Below, in pieces: positions 6,027 to 13,917 of a DNA stretch of 17,282 bases; positions within the stretch are counted from its first letter, which is position 1, and each line of letters begins with the position of its first letter. The stretch comes from SSEF01 sp964604195. GTDB lineage: Bacteria; Patescibacteriota; Minisyncoccia; Moranbacterales; UBA1568. The notes beneath the pieces are model-generated. The model was not told where the DNA came from. It saw only the letters and a program-made list of their open reading frames with translations, and did not search any database. Both the position numbers and the translations under genes were made by a program. Location: positions 1-17,282 of the forward strand of contig CAZRXW010000020.1 in NCBI GenBank assembly GCA_964604195.1. Direction: 5' to 3'.

Positions 6027-7070
6027 ATGACAACTGAAATGAAGGCAAATCTCCTCTTTAACCCAGCAGGGGATGACACCGTCGAACACCGTACCATCAT
6101 CAAAGGAGCTACCACCGGACTCTTCAATCTCAATGCCGTCAAATACCCCTGGGCCAAGTCACTCTATCAGGTTATGATAGGTAATTTCTGGGTACCGGAA
6201 AAGGTTTCTGGTCTCAAGGATGATGCTCGCATGTTTCATAGTGAACTCTCTCCCGAGGAACAGCGGGCTTACAAAGGAATAATCTCCTTCCTGACCTTCC
6301 TCGACTCTATTCAGACCGTCAATCTACCTCATTTTTCCGACTATGTGACGAGTCCTGAGGTCAATCTCATCCTCTCCATCCAAGCGTATCAGGAAGCCAT
6401 CCATTCCCAGTCCTACGCTACTATCCTCGAGTCGGTGGTCGATTCCAAGGAGCGTGATGAAATCTACTACTTCTGGCGCACCGACAAGGTGCTTCTCGAA
6501 CGCAATAAGTACATTGGTCAAATTTACCAGGATTTCATCGATGTGCCGTCGGATAAGACGTTTTTCCGCGGTATCATCGCCAACTTCCTCCTCGAATCAA
6601 TCTATTTCTACAACGGTTTTGCCTTCTTCGACACTCTCACCGATCGGATGAAGATGCTCGCGACCGGGCGAATGATTGCCTATATCCGCCGTGACGAATT
6701 GACCCATGTCACTATCTTTGCCAATCTCATCCGTGAGATTAAGCGGGAATTTCCTGATCTCTACGATGAAAAGCTTATTCTCAGCATGATGAAAACAGCC
6801 GTCGATCAAGAAATCGAGTGGTCTACCCATATTCTTGGCGACCGTATTCCAGGTATCAATGGCAAAACTACCGAAGACTACACGAAATGGCTCGCCAATC
6901 AAAGGCTCGCTATGCTTGCTATTGCTCCGCTCTACCCAGAAGCGATCGAAAATCCCTACAAGCACCTCGATCGCCTCCAGGACGTCAACAGTGACAAAGG
7001 AAACTTCTTTGAAACTACTGTCGTCAACTACACCCAGTCGAGCAGTATGAACGGTAGCTGGGAGTTTTAG
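6027..7070 (+). CDS. nrdB: ribonucleoside-diphosphate reductase, class I small (beta) subunit
   Basis: Houses the dimetal site and the stable tyrosyl radical that starts catalysis in NrdA. From ATG 6027 it is 347 aa. The ferritin-like metal ligands are all visible: Asp93 (LTFLDSIQ), Glu123 and His126 (EAIH), Glu190 (FLLESIYFY), Glu224 and His227 (DELTH). The radical tyrosine is present as Tyr130 (HSQSY), so it resembles an oxygen-activated, tyrosyl-radical enzyme rather than the Phe-bearing class Ic type; Fe versus Mn/Fe loading is unknown. The C-terminal tail holds Tyr335, a candidate for the mobile radical-transfer tyrosine, and ends in GSWEF. The frame is open back to GTG 5958 inside nrdA, but the conserved protein fits ATG 6027 (or ATG 6039). 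No Shine-Dalgarno is seen. The transcript ends at the terminator at 7093-7125. Confidence 0.95.
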   Translation: MTTEMKANLLFNPAGDDTVEHRTIIKGATTGLFNLNAVKYPWAKSLYQVMIGNFWVPEKVSGLKDDARMFHSELSPEEQRAYKGIISFLTFLDSIQTVNLPHFSDYVTSPEVNLILSIQAYQEAIHSQSYATILESVVDSKERDEIYYFWRTDKVLLERNKYIGQIYQDFIDVPSDKTFFRGIIANFLLESIYFYNGFAFFDTLTDRMKMLATGRMIAYIRRDELTHVTIFANLIREIKREFPDLYDEKLILSMMKTAVDQEIEWSTHILGDRIPGINGKTTEDYTKWLANQRLAMLAIAPLYPEAIENPYKHLDRLQDVNSDKGNFFETTVVNYTQSSSMNGSWEF

Positions 7071-7092
7071 TATCAACTTCAGTAGGGATACC

Positions 7093-7125
7093 AAGCCACT
7101 TGTATCGTTTGATCAGGTGGTTTTT
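7093..7125 (+). terminator. intrinsic terminator after nrdB
   Basis: CCACTTG (7096-7102) pairs with CAGGTGG (7114-7120) across an 11-base loop, with one T-G wobble. The stem can be extended by A-T pairs and a G-T wobble into the following TTTTTG (7121-7126). It starts 22 bases after the nrdB stop and separates the oxygen unit from the next genes. Confidence 0.8.
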
Positions 7126-7147
7126 GTACTCATACCAGAGAAAGTGA

Positions 7148-7156
7148 TGTTATACT
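7148..7156 (+). promoter_or_regulatory. extended -10 promoter element before the pilin-like gene
   Basis: TG-T-TATACT (TATACT at 7151-7156) is an extended -10 element that needs no good -35; none is visible at 16-18 bases. The predicted start near 7163 leaves only ~10 bases to ATG 7174. Its position right after the nrdB terminator supports it. Confidence 0.5.
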
Positions 7157-7173
7157 ACAAATAACTAAAGAAA

Positions 7174-8607
7174 ATGTTTATGCATTATCGCTTTATTTTT
7201 TTGATAGTTTTTTTCTTTTCTTTTCTCTTACTGCCAATATTGAATCTAGCTCAAGCTGGCCCTGTCCCTCTTCCTTCTAATCCATCTACGATAGCCAAGG
7301 CTCAATGTGAATCACCAACAAGCAGTGGGGGTGAGGGGGGGACATGCGTAGCTCGCCATCCTACCTCTAATGTCACCGGTTGTACAGCGCCTGATACTTT
7401 TGCAGGTTTCTGTGATAACAATAGCTGGGGCTGTTGTGTCACAGTTGAAATAACAGATTCTCCCGAACAATGTAACGCCAATGGTGGAACTTGTGCTCCT
7501 GGTAATGCAAGAAACTGTCAACTTACAACAGAAGACCTGATCGGTACCTGTGATGCAGCCGGGACTGCTTGTTGTAAACCAAAAGAAGGGCCTGATTTAG
7601 AGTGTAAAAAACTTAATGGTACTTGTGAACCAAAAGCTGCTAATTGCGCCAATAAAGGAAGTAAAATAGGTGCTTGTAGCACCACAAACATAGGGATTGA
7701 GATGATCTGTTGCAGTGCATCATCACAATCTTCTGGAACAACTGTTGGCAAGCTCAATTACACCCTCCTTGAAGAGATCCCTGGGCAGGCTGGAACAAGC
7801 GGAGACTTAGGGAGTTACCTTGAACGGTTGTACAATTTTACTTTCTGGGCCATCGGGGTAGCCGCTCTCTTCATGCTTACGGTGGGAGGATTTATGTATG
7901 TCACGGCGGCTGGGAACACTTCTCGGATAAGTACAGCCAAAACTATTATCACTGATTCTCTTTTGGGTATCGTAGTAGCCCTCTTTGCTTGGCTTTTTCT
8001 CTATGTTATTAACCCAGATCTTACCGAAGGGTTAGCACTTCCCAGTGCCGTATCAACAGGAAGTGGTGGTGGGGGAGGTAGTGGAAGCGGAACAGAAGCT
8101 CCAGTTCCAGCTGATGCCAAAGCTGCTGCGCAAGCCATTCTTGCTGGTGGAACCGGTATAACTCTCAGTGGATCTGGGAGCTGTGCTACGAGTAATGGTA
8201 TCGCTGTCTCCCCACAATATACTCTCGAACAAGTAGCCAATGGACAATCTGCTACTCGTTGTATGAATGGCTGTCCTACAAAAGGAGCCTGCACTCAAAC
8301 CACCTCTCTCAATTCCCAAATGCTCGTTGGTATGATTGAAGTAGCCAGAAAATACCCCTTTACCGTCACCAGCATCACTGGCGGCAGTCACTGTGAGGCC
8401 GGTGTATCAGGCTGCAAAGGGCTGAGTTCCCACTATACTGGCAATGCTATTGATATTTCTACTTCCAACAAGGGAGATTGGCCAGCAATTGTCAGTGCTT
8501 TTCGAGCCGCTGGATCGAATCACGATCAAACCTTCTGCGATTATAACGGAAAACAATTACCTGCTGATCGCTGCAACGAAGCCAATCATATTCACATTGC
8601 GTTCTAG
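7174..8607 (+). CDS. exported three-part protein: six-Cys repeats, T4SS-pilin-like membrane hairpin, M15-like peptidase domain
   Basis: 477 aa. Residues ~5-28 are a signal peptide ending in the AQA cleavage motif. Three cysteine-rich repeats follow, each ending in CC: Cys 45/58/70/80/87/88, 100/107/115/126/133/134 and 144/151/158/168/179/180. Residues ~196-285 match the T4SS-pilin-like family seen in Patescibacteria: YLERLYNF, helix ~222-246 with GGFMYVTAAGN, a short basic loop, then helix ~259-280 ending in INPDL. A Ser/Gly-rich linker (~294-308) leads to a C-terminal domain with SSHYTGNAIDI (His420, Asp427) and EANHIHI (Glu469, His472, His474). That is the HxxxxxxD...ExxH pattern of M15/VanX-like zinc peptidases that cut cell-wall peptides. 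Eight further Cys lie in this domain. With two helices, both the Cys-rich and peptidase parts would be outside the cell. Likely role, by inference: local peptidoglycan opening linked to a pilus or secretion apparatus. ATG 7180 is an alternative start. Confidence 0.8.
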   Translation: MFMHYRFIFLIVFFFSFLLLPILNLAQAGPVPLPSNPSTIAKAQCESPTSSGGEGGTCVARHPTSNVTGCTAPDTFAGFCDNNSWGCCVTVEITDSPEQCNANGGTCAPGNARNCQLTTEDLIGTCDAAGTACCKPKEGPDLECKKLNGTCEPKAANCANKGSKIGACSTTNIGIEMICCSASSQSSGTTVGKLNYTLLEEIPGQAGTSGDLGSYLERLYNFTFWAIGVAALFMLTVGGFMYVTAAGNTSRISTAKTIITDSLLGIVVALFAWLFLYVINPDLTEGLALPSAVSTGSGGGGGSGSGTEAPVPADAKAAAQAILAGGTGITLSGSGSCATSNGIAVSPQYTLEQVANGQSATRCMNGCPTKGACTQTTSLNSQMLVGMIEVARKYPFTVTSITGGSHCEAGVSGCKGLSSHYTGNAIDISTSNKGDWPAIVSAFRAAGSNHDQTFCDYNGKQLPADRCNEANHIHIAF

Positions 8608-8619
8608 TATTGTTTGATT

Positions 8620-9765
8620 ATGCTTAAAAAAATCTTTTGGATTTCCCTCGGTTTTTTTCTCTTGACCTTGGTTTTTCTGGGAGTATACGAATTTTCCTTC
8701 AAACATAACACCCTGAATCCGGTAGCTGATCCAGAGAAGAAGGCTCAGTCAATAAAAAAAGAAACGGCTTCTGAAGAGGACATTGCTCGTACACTTGCTT
8801 TCGAAAACTTCCTCAGTGAACCTATCGCTTTCCCTGGAACAGAAACAAATCATCTTTTTTACTATTCCACTCGAGATAAACAACTCAAACGAATTAGTTA
8901 CGATCAAAAAGAGACAGGGATTCTCATGAAGCAACTACCTGGAGAGATTCGAAGGCTCATCTGGTCACCAATCTACACTGGGGCACTCGCCTTACTTGAA
9001 CAGGACGGAAAAACTCTCTGGTATTATCTCGATTTTCGTAACCAATCAAAAATTCCATTGAAACCAGAGATGTCTCGACTCACCTGGAACACTCTTGGAG
9101 ATAGTATTTTCTACCAGTTTACCGACCCAACAAGCGGTACACTCTCCATTAACATGTCTTCTTTTGATGGTAATAACTGGAAAAAACTTGCAGATCTCGA
9201 AAGGGGGGATTATTTTCTTACCGCTATTCCTCAATCAAGTCGATTGGCTTTCTGGAATAAACCAGATGGCTTTGCTGAAGGAAGATTAGAAAGCCTCAGT
9301 ATGACAGGAGACGGACGGAAAGTTATCGTCACTGGGAAATTTGGCAGCGACTACCTTTGGTCAACCGATGGACACACCGTACTGATTGGGGGCACTGAGT
9401 CCAAAGGGTCTTCTGTTCCTACAATTAGTGTTGTTGATGAGGATGGCAATAACTACCGCGATCTCCGTATCCCCACTCTTATTAATAAAATAGTCTGGAG
9501 CCGAGACAACCAAACCCTCTATTATGCTCAACCAGGTGCCTTTCCCTCGGGGACAATCCTCCCAAATGATTACTATGGAAAACCCCTATTTACTCGGGAT
9601 ACGTTCTGGAAGGTAAATATCAAGACTGGAAAAAGAGAACGCCTCATCCCCCTCAACGAAATGAATCAAGCGTTTGATGCGACTGATCTCTTCCTCGCTC
9701 CAGATGAGACAAGCCTCTTCTTCATCGATCGTGAAAATAGCAAACTCTATCGAATTAGTCTCTAG
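8620..9765 (+). CDS. membrane-anchored beta-propeller protein, function unknown
   Basis: 381 aa from ATG 8620; a TTG at 8614 would add two residues. Residues ~5-27 are one hydrophobic helix after a short Lys-containing start, so the rest is probably outside the cell. From ~75 on the protein has recurring blade-like motifs: IWSPIYTGALAL (~114), LTWNTLGDSIFY (~154), LWSTDGHTVLIG (~246), IVWSRDNQTLYYA (~291) and LAPDETSLFFID (~359). These resemble the PD40/TolB-type WD-like repeats of beta-propellers. No catalytic motif is visible, so a binding or scaffold role is more likely than an enzymatic one. It starts 12 bases after the pilin/peptidase gene and is probably co-transcribed with it. No Shine-Dalgarno is present. 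Its stop lies only 4 bases from the stop of the convergent ligase-like gene. Confidence 0.75.
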   Translation: MLKKIFWISLGFFLLTLVFLGVYEFSFKHNTLNPVADPEKKAQSIKKETASEEDIARTLAFENFLSEPIAFPGTETNHLFYYSTRDKQLKRISYDQKETGILMKQLPGEIRRLIWSPIYTGALALLEQDGKTLWYYLDFRNQSKIPLKPEMSRLTWNTLGDSIFYQFTDPTSGTLSINMSSFDGNNWKKLADLERGDYFLTAIPQSSRLAFWNKPDGFAEGRLESLSMTGDGRKVIVTGKFGSDYLWSTDGHTVLIGGTESKGSSVPTISVVDEDGNNYRDLRIPTLINKIVWSRDNQTLYYAQPGAFPSGTILPNDYYGKPLFTRDTFWKVNIKTGKRERLIPLNEMNQAFDATDLFLAPDETSLFFIDRENSKLYRISL

Positions 9766-9769
9766 CAGT

Positions 9770-11014
9770 CTACAGGTGGGTCTTTTTGCTTTCCCATCCA
9801 TGATATAAGGCCCAAATTAAACCAAAAATTCCCCACCAGCCCAGGGAGGAGTAATTATCGAAATAGGGAGTATCTACTAAACCAACAAGAAGCCAATATA
9901 CCATGAGGCTGACATAGAGAGCCGCCAGTGGACAATTGAGTTCTGTTTTTAAGAGGGATAGTATACTTTTTACGCCTAGCCAGATACAAACAACAAAAGC
10001 TACAAAACTTGTAACTCCTCCAGCAAGGAGCACGGCGAGAAAAAGATTGTGCGGCTCTGGTGCTGCCCATTCCAAGTAAGGCTGATAATAGGGCTGATAT
10101 GAGAGATAGACTGATTGAAATTGTCCTATCCCTATGCCCCAAGGGAAGGTTTCTATGGCTGCTCGACTCGCAACGGTCCAAATCATTATTCGAGAAGAAA
10201 GAGATGACCGTTCGTCTAGATTAAGTAACGATTGAAATTTTTCCGTGGAGTACTCGTGAGTAGCTAAAATTGTAAAGCAGGATAATACAGCTATTATTCC
10301 CCCAATAAAAAACTTCTGATTCCCCATCTTCCTCAAAAAAAACATCAGGGGAAATCCTGTTGCCAGCACCGCACCTACCACGCTGTAGGATCTTGTCATC
10401 ATGAGGAGAAAAAAGATACCTAGGAGTGGTACCCAAAAAAAGAAAACTTTCTGAAGAAATGGCACCACTGACCGATTCGCAAAATATACCCCCAAGAGAA
10501 CACCTGGCCCCAGAAGAAAAGCTAGTTGGTTAGGGGAATCGTACCAGGCAGATAAGCGCTCATCGTAGGTCAAATCACCACCAAAAACCCAGACAGCAGC
10601 CGAAACTGATGCAGCCAGCAATCCCCCATACCAAAAAAATAGGGCGAATTCGCTCTCGGCCGGAGAAGAGATGCTTCGCCGTAACAAAACAGCGAAGAGA
10701 AGAGGCAATAGTACAAAGCTTTTTACAAGACCGAGAGAGTGATACGGGAGATGATTGAATAAAAAAGCTACCACGATACCAGCTATAAAAATTCCTAACC
10801 AAACGAGGATTTTCTTATCAAAAGAAGTCCATTGTCCCGATTTTCCTTGTCGAAAAAGAAGTTCTCCAGAAAATAGAACCAGAAAAACAAGCAAAAATGC
10901 CTCTCCTCCATACAGAGGAAGGGAGTTTATTGGCTTAAAGTTAGCTAGTGGAAAGAATAAAAAAATCACTCCCGCTAGCCATAATTTCCAGGAGAAGTTC
11001 ATAGCTAACCTCAT
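9770..11014 (-). CDS. O-antigen ligase/polymerase-like membrane protein (second copy)
   Basis: 414 aa with about a dozen hydrophobic helices. Wzy/WaaL-family features: ERLSAWYDSPNQLA (152-165), TRSYSV (207-212, the place of the usual SRG/TRS motif), SSLSSRIMIW (270-279) and EPHNLFL (320-326) in the large extracellular loop. Such proteins polymerise lipid-linked glycan repeats or transfer the finished glycan to an acceptor; which of the two cannot be told from sequence. ATG 11014 overlaps the upstream stop as ATGA. ATG 11002 has a GAGG 6 bases upstream and is a serious alternative giving 410 aa. It is last in the minus-strand run and converges on the beta-propeller gene with 4 bases between stops. 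No terminator is evident at the junction. Confidence 0.8.
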   Translation of the reverse strand: MRLAMNFSWKLWLAGVIFLFFPLANFKPINSLPLYGGEAFLLVFLVLFSGELLFRQGKSGQWTSFDKKILVWLGIFIAGIVVAFLFNHLPYHSLGLVKSFVLLPLLFAVLLRRSISSPAESEFALFFWYGGLLAASVSAAVWVFGGDLTYDERLSAWYDSPNQLAFLLGPGVLLGVYFANRSVVPFLQKVFFFWVPLLGIFFLLMMTRSYSVVGAVLATGFPLMFFLRKMGNQKFFIGGIIAVLSCFTILATHEYSTEKFQSLLNLDERSSLSSRIMIWTVASRAAIETFPWGIGIGQFQSVYLSYQPYYQPYLEWAAPEPHNLFLAVLLAGGVTSFVAFVVCIWLGVKSILSLLKTELNCPLAALYVSLMVYWLLVGLVDTPYFDNYSSLGWWGIFGLIWALYHGWESKKTHL

Positions 11015-12279
11015 TGTATCCCAAAAGAAGATTCCTTGGTGACTTTTGTTGCGCCAAAAGCGATAAAAAGAGAAAGGACAAGCGCTACATGAATAGAAAA
11101 AAGCGGTGTCTCGAAGAAAGAATGCACTATATAAGCCGCCAATCCAGCAGCAGCTCCCAGCGAAAGACCTTCTCCTCTAAAAAATGTCCGGGAAAGACTT
11201 CCTTGAAAGGCAGCCCCTAGAAACCAGCCGAAAAAGAAAAGCGCCACTAGACCAGTCTCAACCGCTATATCAAGATACAAATTATGTGCATAGTAAGGAA
11301 GATTTATTCCTTGAAAGGGGAAGACGTACTCCGCATATTGACCAAGCCCCATACCAAGCCAGGGGGAAACTACGATATTACTCGATGCCATTTGCCAAAG
11401 CTGGAAGCGGTCTAAACTAGAGGCATCCTCTAAAAGAAAGCTGGAAATAAACCTCTGTATGACCGGCCAAGCTATTACTATCAAAACTGGAAATAGTCCT
11501 GTGAGAAAGATCCATTTTCTATCCCAATTTCCTCGTTTTAGTAAAACACCCAGAAAAATTACTGCCCCTGCCAAAAGACCCATGTACCCTCCACGAGAAA
11601 ACGTTAAAAGATCCGCTACAATAAGCACCAGTCCAACCAAAAGCCAGTACCACTTACGAGTATCAAGGAAAAATCCAAAGGCAATGAAGCTAACCATCCC
11701 AAAAAAATAAGCTGCTATGTGAGGATCGGGGAAAAAAGCCGTAGCCCTGAGCCATGTTTCTCCACCAATAGCCACAAAAATGCTTGGGAAAAACGCCACT
11801 CGTTCAGCTAATGCTTGGCCAAGAAAGGGTGGGAGTATCTGCCGTGTTAGAAGTTCAAACATTTGGTTTGTTCCCAACCAAAATTGAAGAGAAAATAGCC
11901 CGAGAGCCACGAAAGCACTCCCAACGCCACCCCAGACTAAAGCCTTGAACAAAGAACGTCCATACCCTTGATAGATCAAGGTACTCCAGACAATAACCAT
12001 CGGGTATATCCCCATCAAAAATACAAGTTTGCGAAGCCAATCCCCAGGTAAATCTGGCTGTAAAAGAAGACCTAATCCGATCCATCCAAGAAATCCAATG
12101 AGCGGAAGAAAAACATCTCTTGAGACATTTATTGAGCTTGCTCTGACACAAAAAAATACCCCCCAAATAGCAAGAAGAAGAAGACTCATCAGTCGTGCCA
12201 AAGGGAGTTCAAATCCAAACAGGGGGACAGTCATCTGGAAGGGGAGCAGTATCAGAAGAATAAGTCCAAGATAATACAT
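11011..12279 (-). CDS. O-antigen ligase/polymerase-like membrane protein (first copy)
   Basis: 422 aa, strongly hydrophobic, with Wzy/WaaL-family motifs: ATAFFPDPHIAA (179-190), TFSRGGYMG (226-234), SSLDRFQLW (287-295), and YAHNLYLD (330-337) with the conserved His in the periplasmic-type loop, then HSFFETPLF near the end. It acts on lipid-linked glycan outside the membrane as polymerase or ligase. It differs clearly from its downstream neighbour, so the pair is not a recent duplication; one may polymerise and the other ligate (inference). It begins 3 bases after the glycosyltransferase stop and its TGA stop overlaps the next ATG by 4 bases. No Shine-Dalgarno is visible. Confidence 0.83.
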   Translation of the reverse strand: MYYLGLILLILLPFQMTVPLFGFELPLARLMSLLLLAIWGVFFCVRASSINVSRDVFLPLIGFLGWIGLGLLLQPDLPGDWLRKLVFLMGIYPMVIVWSTLIYQGYGRSLFKALVWGGVGSAFVALGLFSLQFWLGTNQMFELLTRQILPPFLGQALAERVAFFPSIFVAIGGETWLRATAFFPDPHIAAYFFGMVSFIAFGFFLDTRKWYWLLVGLVLIVADLLTFSRGGYMGLLAGAVIFLGVLLKRGNWDRKWIFLTGLFPVLIVIAWPVIQRFISSFLLEDASSLDRFQLWQMASSNIVVSPWLGMGLGQYAEYVFPFQGINLPYYAHNLYLDIAVETGLVALFFFGWFLGAAFQGSLSRTFFRGEGLSLGAAAGLAAYIVHSFFETPLFSIHVALVLSLFIAFGATKVTKESSFGIQ

Positions 12280-12282
12280 ACG

Positions 12283-13062
12283 CTAACGAAACATTATTCG
12301 GTGGGCTAGTTTTAATAGCCAAAATTCCCAGGCCGGTCGATACTTTGAAAAGTAATGTTCTTGACTTCGATAATACGCCCTCTTCTGCTCCTTCTTTTCG
12401 GCGTGGCTAGACCCACCAAGGTGTTTCACCCGAAAGAACGGTGTTCTCCAAACTTCCCCACCGCAAAGCTTTGCCCTATGGCAAAGATCAACGTCTTCAA
12501 AATACAAGAAAAAATTTTCATCAAAACCACCAAGCATGCTAAAAAAATCTCTTTTCACCACTAAAGCAGCTCCACTAACCCACTGAGGAAAATCAAACAT
12601 TTTCCGGCACCAATATGGGTTTTTAGGGAAACCAAAAAACCACTTATCTACAATACGCCAGATATTTGGGAATTTTCCCGAGCTCCAGGCCTCTTCGTAT
12701 AAATTTGCTCCAACAAGCCCTACTCCCCCTATAGATTGAGGTCTTGATTTCAGGATCAATTCCAGCCCTTTTATCGATCCCGAGAGATATTCTGTATCTG
12801 GATTCAGAAAAAAAAGATAGTCGCCACGAGCAACACGACTACCCTCATTACAAGCAGTACCAAAACCAACATTAGGGAGATTAATAAGCCGAAAAGGATG
12901 TTCCTTTGCTAATCGATCCAAAACAGCCTGTTCATTTTTATCATTGTTTACCACAACAAATTCTGCCTCAGAAAAAACTCGCTGCCACGAGCAAAGAGCG
13001 CGGGTAAGGTGTTTGGCACTTTGATAATTGACAAAAATAAGTGAAAATGTCGGATCAGTCAT
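12283..13062 (-). CDS. family 2 glycosyltransferase (rhamnosyltransferase-like)
   Basis: 259 aa GT-A-fold enzyme that adds a sugar from a nucleotide donor to a lipid-linked glycan on the cytoplasmic face. It shows the N-terminal LIFVNYQSA strand, NVGFGTACNEG (64-74), FLNPDTE (85-91; NPD in place of DxD), WVSGAALVVKRDFF (161-174), and GGFDENFFLYFEDVDLC (178-194) with the acidic pair often assigned to catalysis, then His214. This layout is typical of WbbL-type rhamnosyltransferases, but donor sugar cannot be assigned. Its ATG overlaps the preceding gene by 8 bases (ATGACTGA), which suggests coupled translation. Confidence 0.87.
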   Translation of the reverse strand: MTDPTFSLIFVNYQSAKHLTRALCSWQRVFSEAEFVVVNNDKNEQAVLDRLAKEHPFRLINLPNVGFGTACNEGSRVARGDYLFFLNPDTEYLSGSIKGLELILKSRPQSIGGVGLVGANLYEEAWSSGKFPNIWRIVDKWFFGFPKNPYWCRKMFDFPQWVSGAALVVKRDFFSMLGGFDENFFLYFEDVDLCHRAKLCGGEVWRTPFFRVKHLGGSSHAEKKEQKRAYYRSQEHYFSKYRPAWEFWLLKLAHRIMFR

Positions 13063-13912
13063 GAAGGTCTCTCAGGGCATCAGTATACGCCCGGTTTACC
13101 TTCTCGGCAACAGGATTAGGAGAAAAGGTACGATCAAACCAATTTTTTGCCCTTCGCAGAATAAAAACTGCTCTAATGATAGGCTTTCTCCAGCCTCCAG
13201 CTTGAGTGAGAAAGAAATAGACACCGCTTCGCACCAGCCAGTACACCTTGTCAGTACTGTGTTGGCTTTCTTCGCGATGGACTATTCTAGCTTGTGGCAC
13301 TACCCAAAGCTTTCCTCCTACTTCTTGAATCCGCTTACTATACTCAGCATCTTCATAATAAAGAAAGAAGCGTTCATTCAGAAGACCAATCTGTTTAAGT
13401 ACGGATACTGGAATAAAAAGGGCACAGCCGGTCAAAAAATTACTTAGGTATGGTTCCCTGCTGCTTAATTGCTGCCAGTGCCTAACTCGCATGCGAAGCC
13501 ATTCAATCTCGCCACCAGCAAACCATATCTTTCCGGCAGAGGTGGTGATCACTGGGGAAAAAATATCCTTCTCTCCAATAATAACCATAGCCAGTTTTAG
13601 ACTCAAAAGAGCTCCCTCTTGTGCTACTACATCATTATTAATGATCCAGACCGCATCAAATCCACGGGCAATAGCCAGTCGAAGACCTTGGTTCATGCCA
13701 TAAGCAAAACCACCATTTTTTTGGGAAACTACAACCTCAACCTGAGGATGGGCCTGTTTCAAAACACCCATCAGCCTATCCTCACTGCCCTGATCAATAA
13801 CCAGAAGCCGATCTTCCGCTTCCAACTGTGAAACAAGAGAATCTACACAGGAGAGTAACACTGCCTCACCTTGATAGTTGAGAACGACAACCAGCGTTTT
13901 AATACCAGTCAT
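13055..13912 (-). CDS. family 2 glycosyltransferase
   Basis: 285 aa GT-A-fold glycosyltransferase. Motifs: VVVLNYQG at the N-terminus, KNGGFAYGMNQG (65-76), WIINNDV (89-95; NND as the metal/nucleotide-binding motif), FLTGCALFIP (159-168), LLNERFFLYYEDAEYSKR (from 177; Glu187-Asp188) and ARIVH (208-212). It is of the same broad type as the next gene (rhamnosyltransferase-like) but clearly diverged. The C-terminal ~50 residues are basic with amphipathic stretches, plausible for membrane contact. It starts 5 bases after the flippase stop. No convincing Shine-Dalgarno. Confidence 0.87.
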   Translation of the reverse strand: MTGIKTLVVVLNYQGEAVLLSCVDSLVSQLEAEDRLLVIDQGSEDRLMGVLKQAHPQVEVVVSQKNGGFAYGMNQGLRLAIARGFDAVWIINNDVVAQEGALLSLKLAMVIIGEKDIFSPVITTSAGKIWFAGGEIEWLRMRVRHWQQLSSREPYLSNFLTGCALFIPVSVLKQIGLLNERFFLYYEDAEYSKRIQEVGGKLWVVPQARIVHREESQHSTDKVYWLVRSGVYFFLTQAGGWRKPIIRAVFILRRAKNWFDRTFSPNPVAEKVNRAYTDALRDLHD

Positions 13913-13917
13913 AGTGT

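Noticed and set aside
9759..9800. Bidirectional terminator between the convergent stops
   Set aside because: Only a 6-bp GGTGGG/CCCATC stem with a 12-base loop and no downstream T-run; not convincing on either strand.
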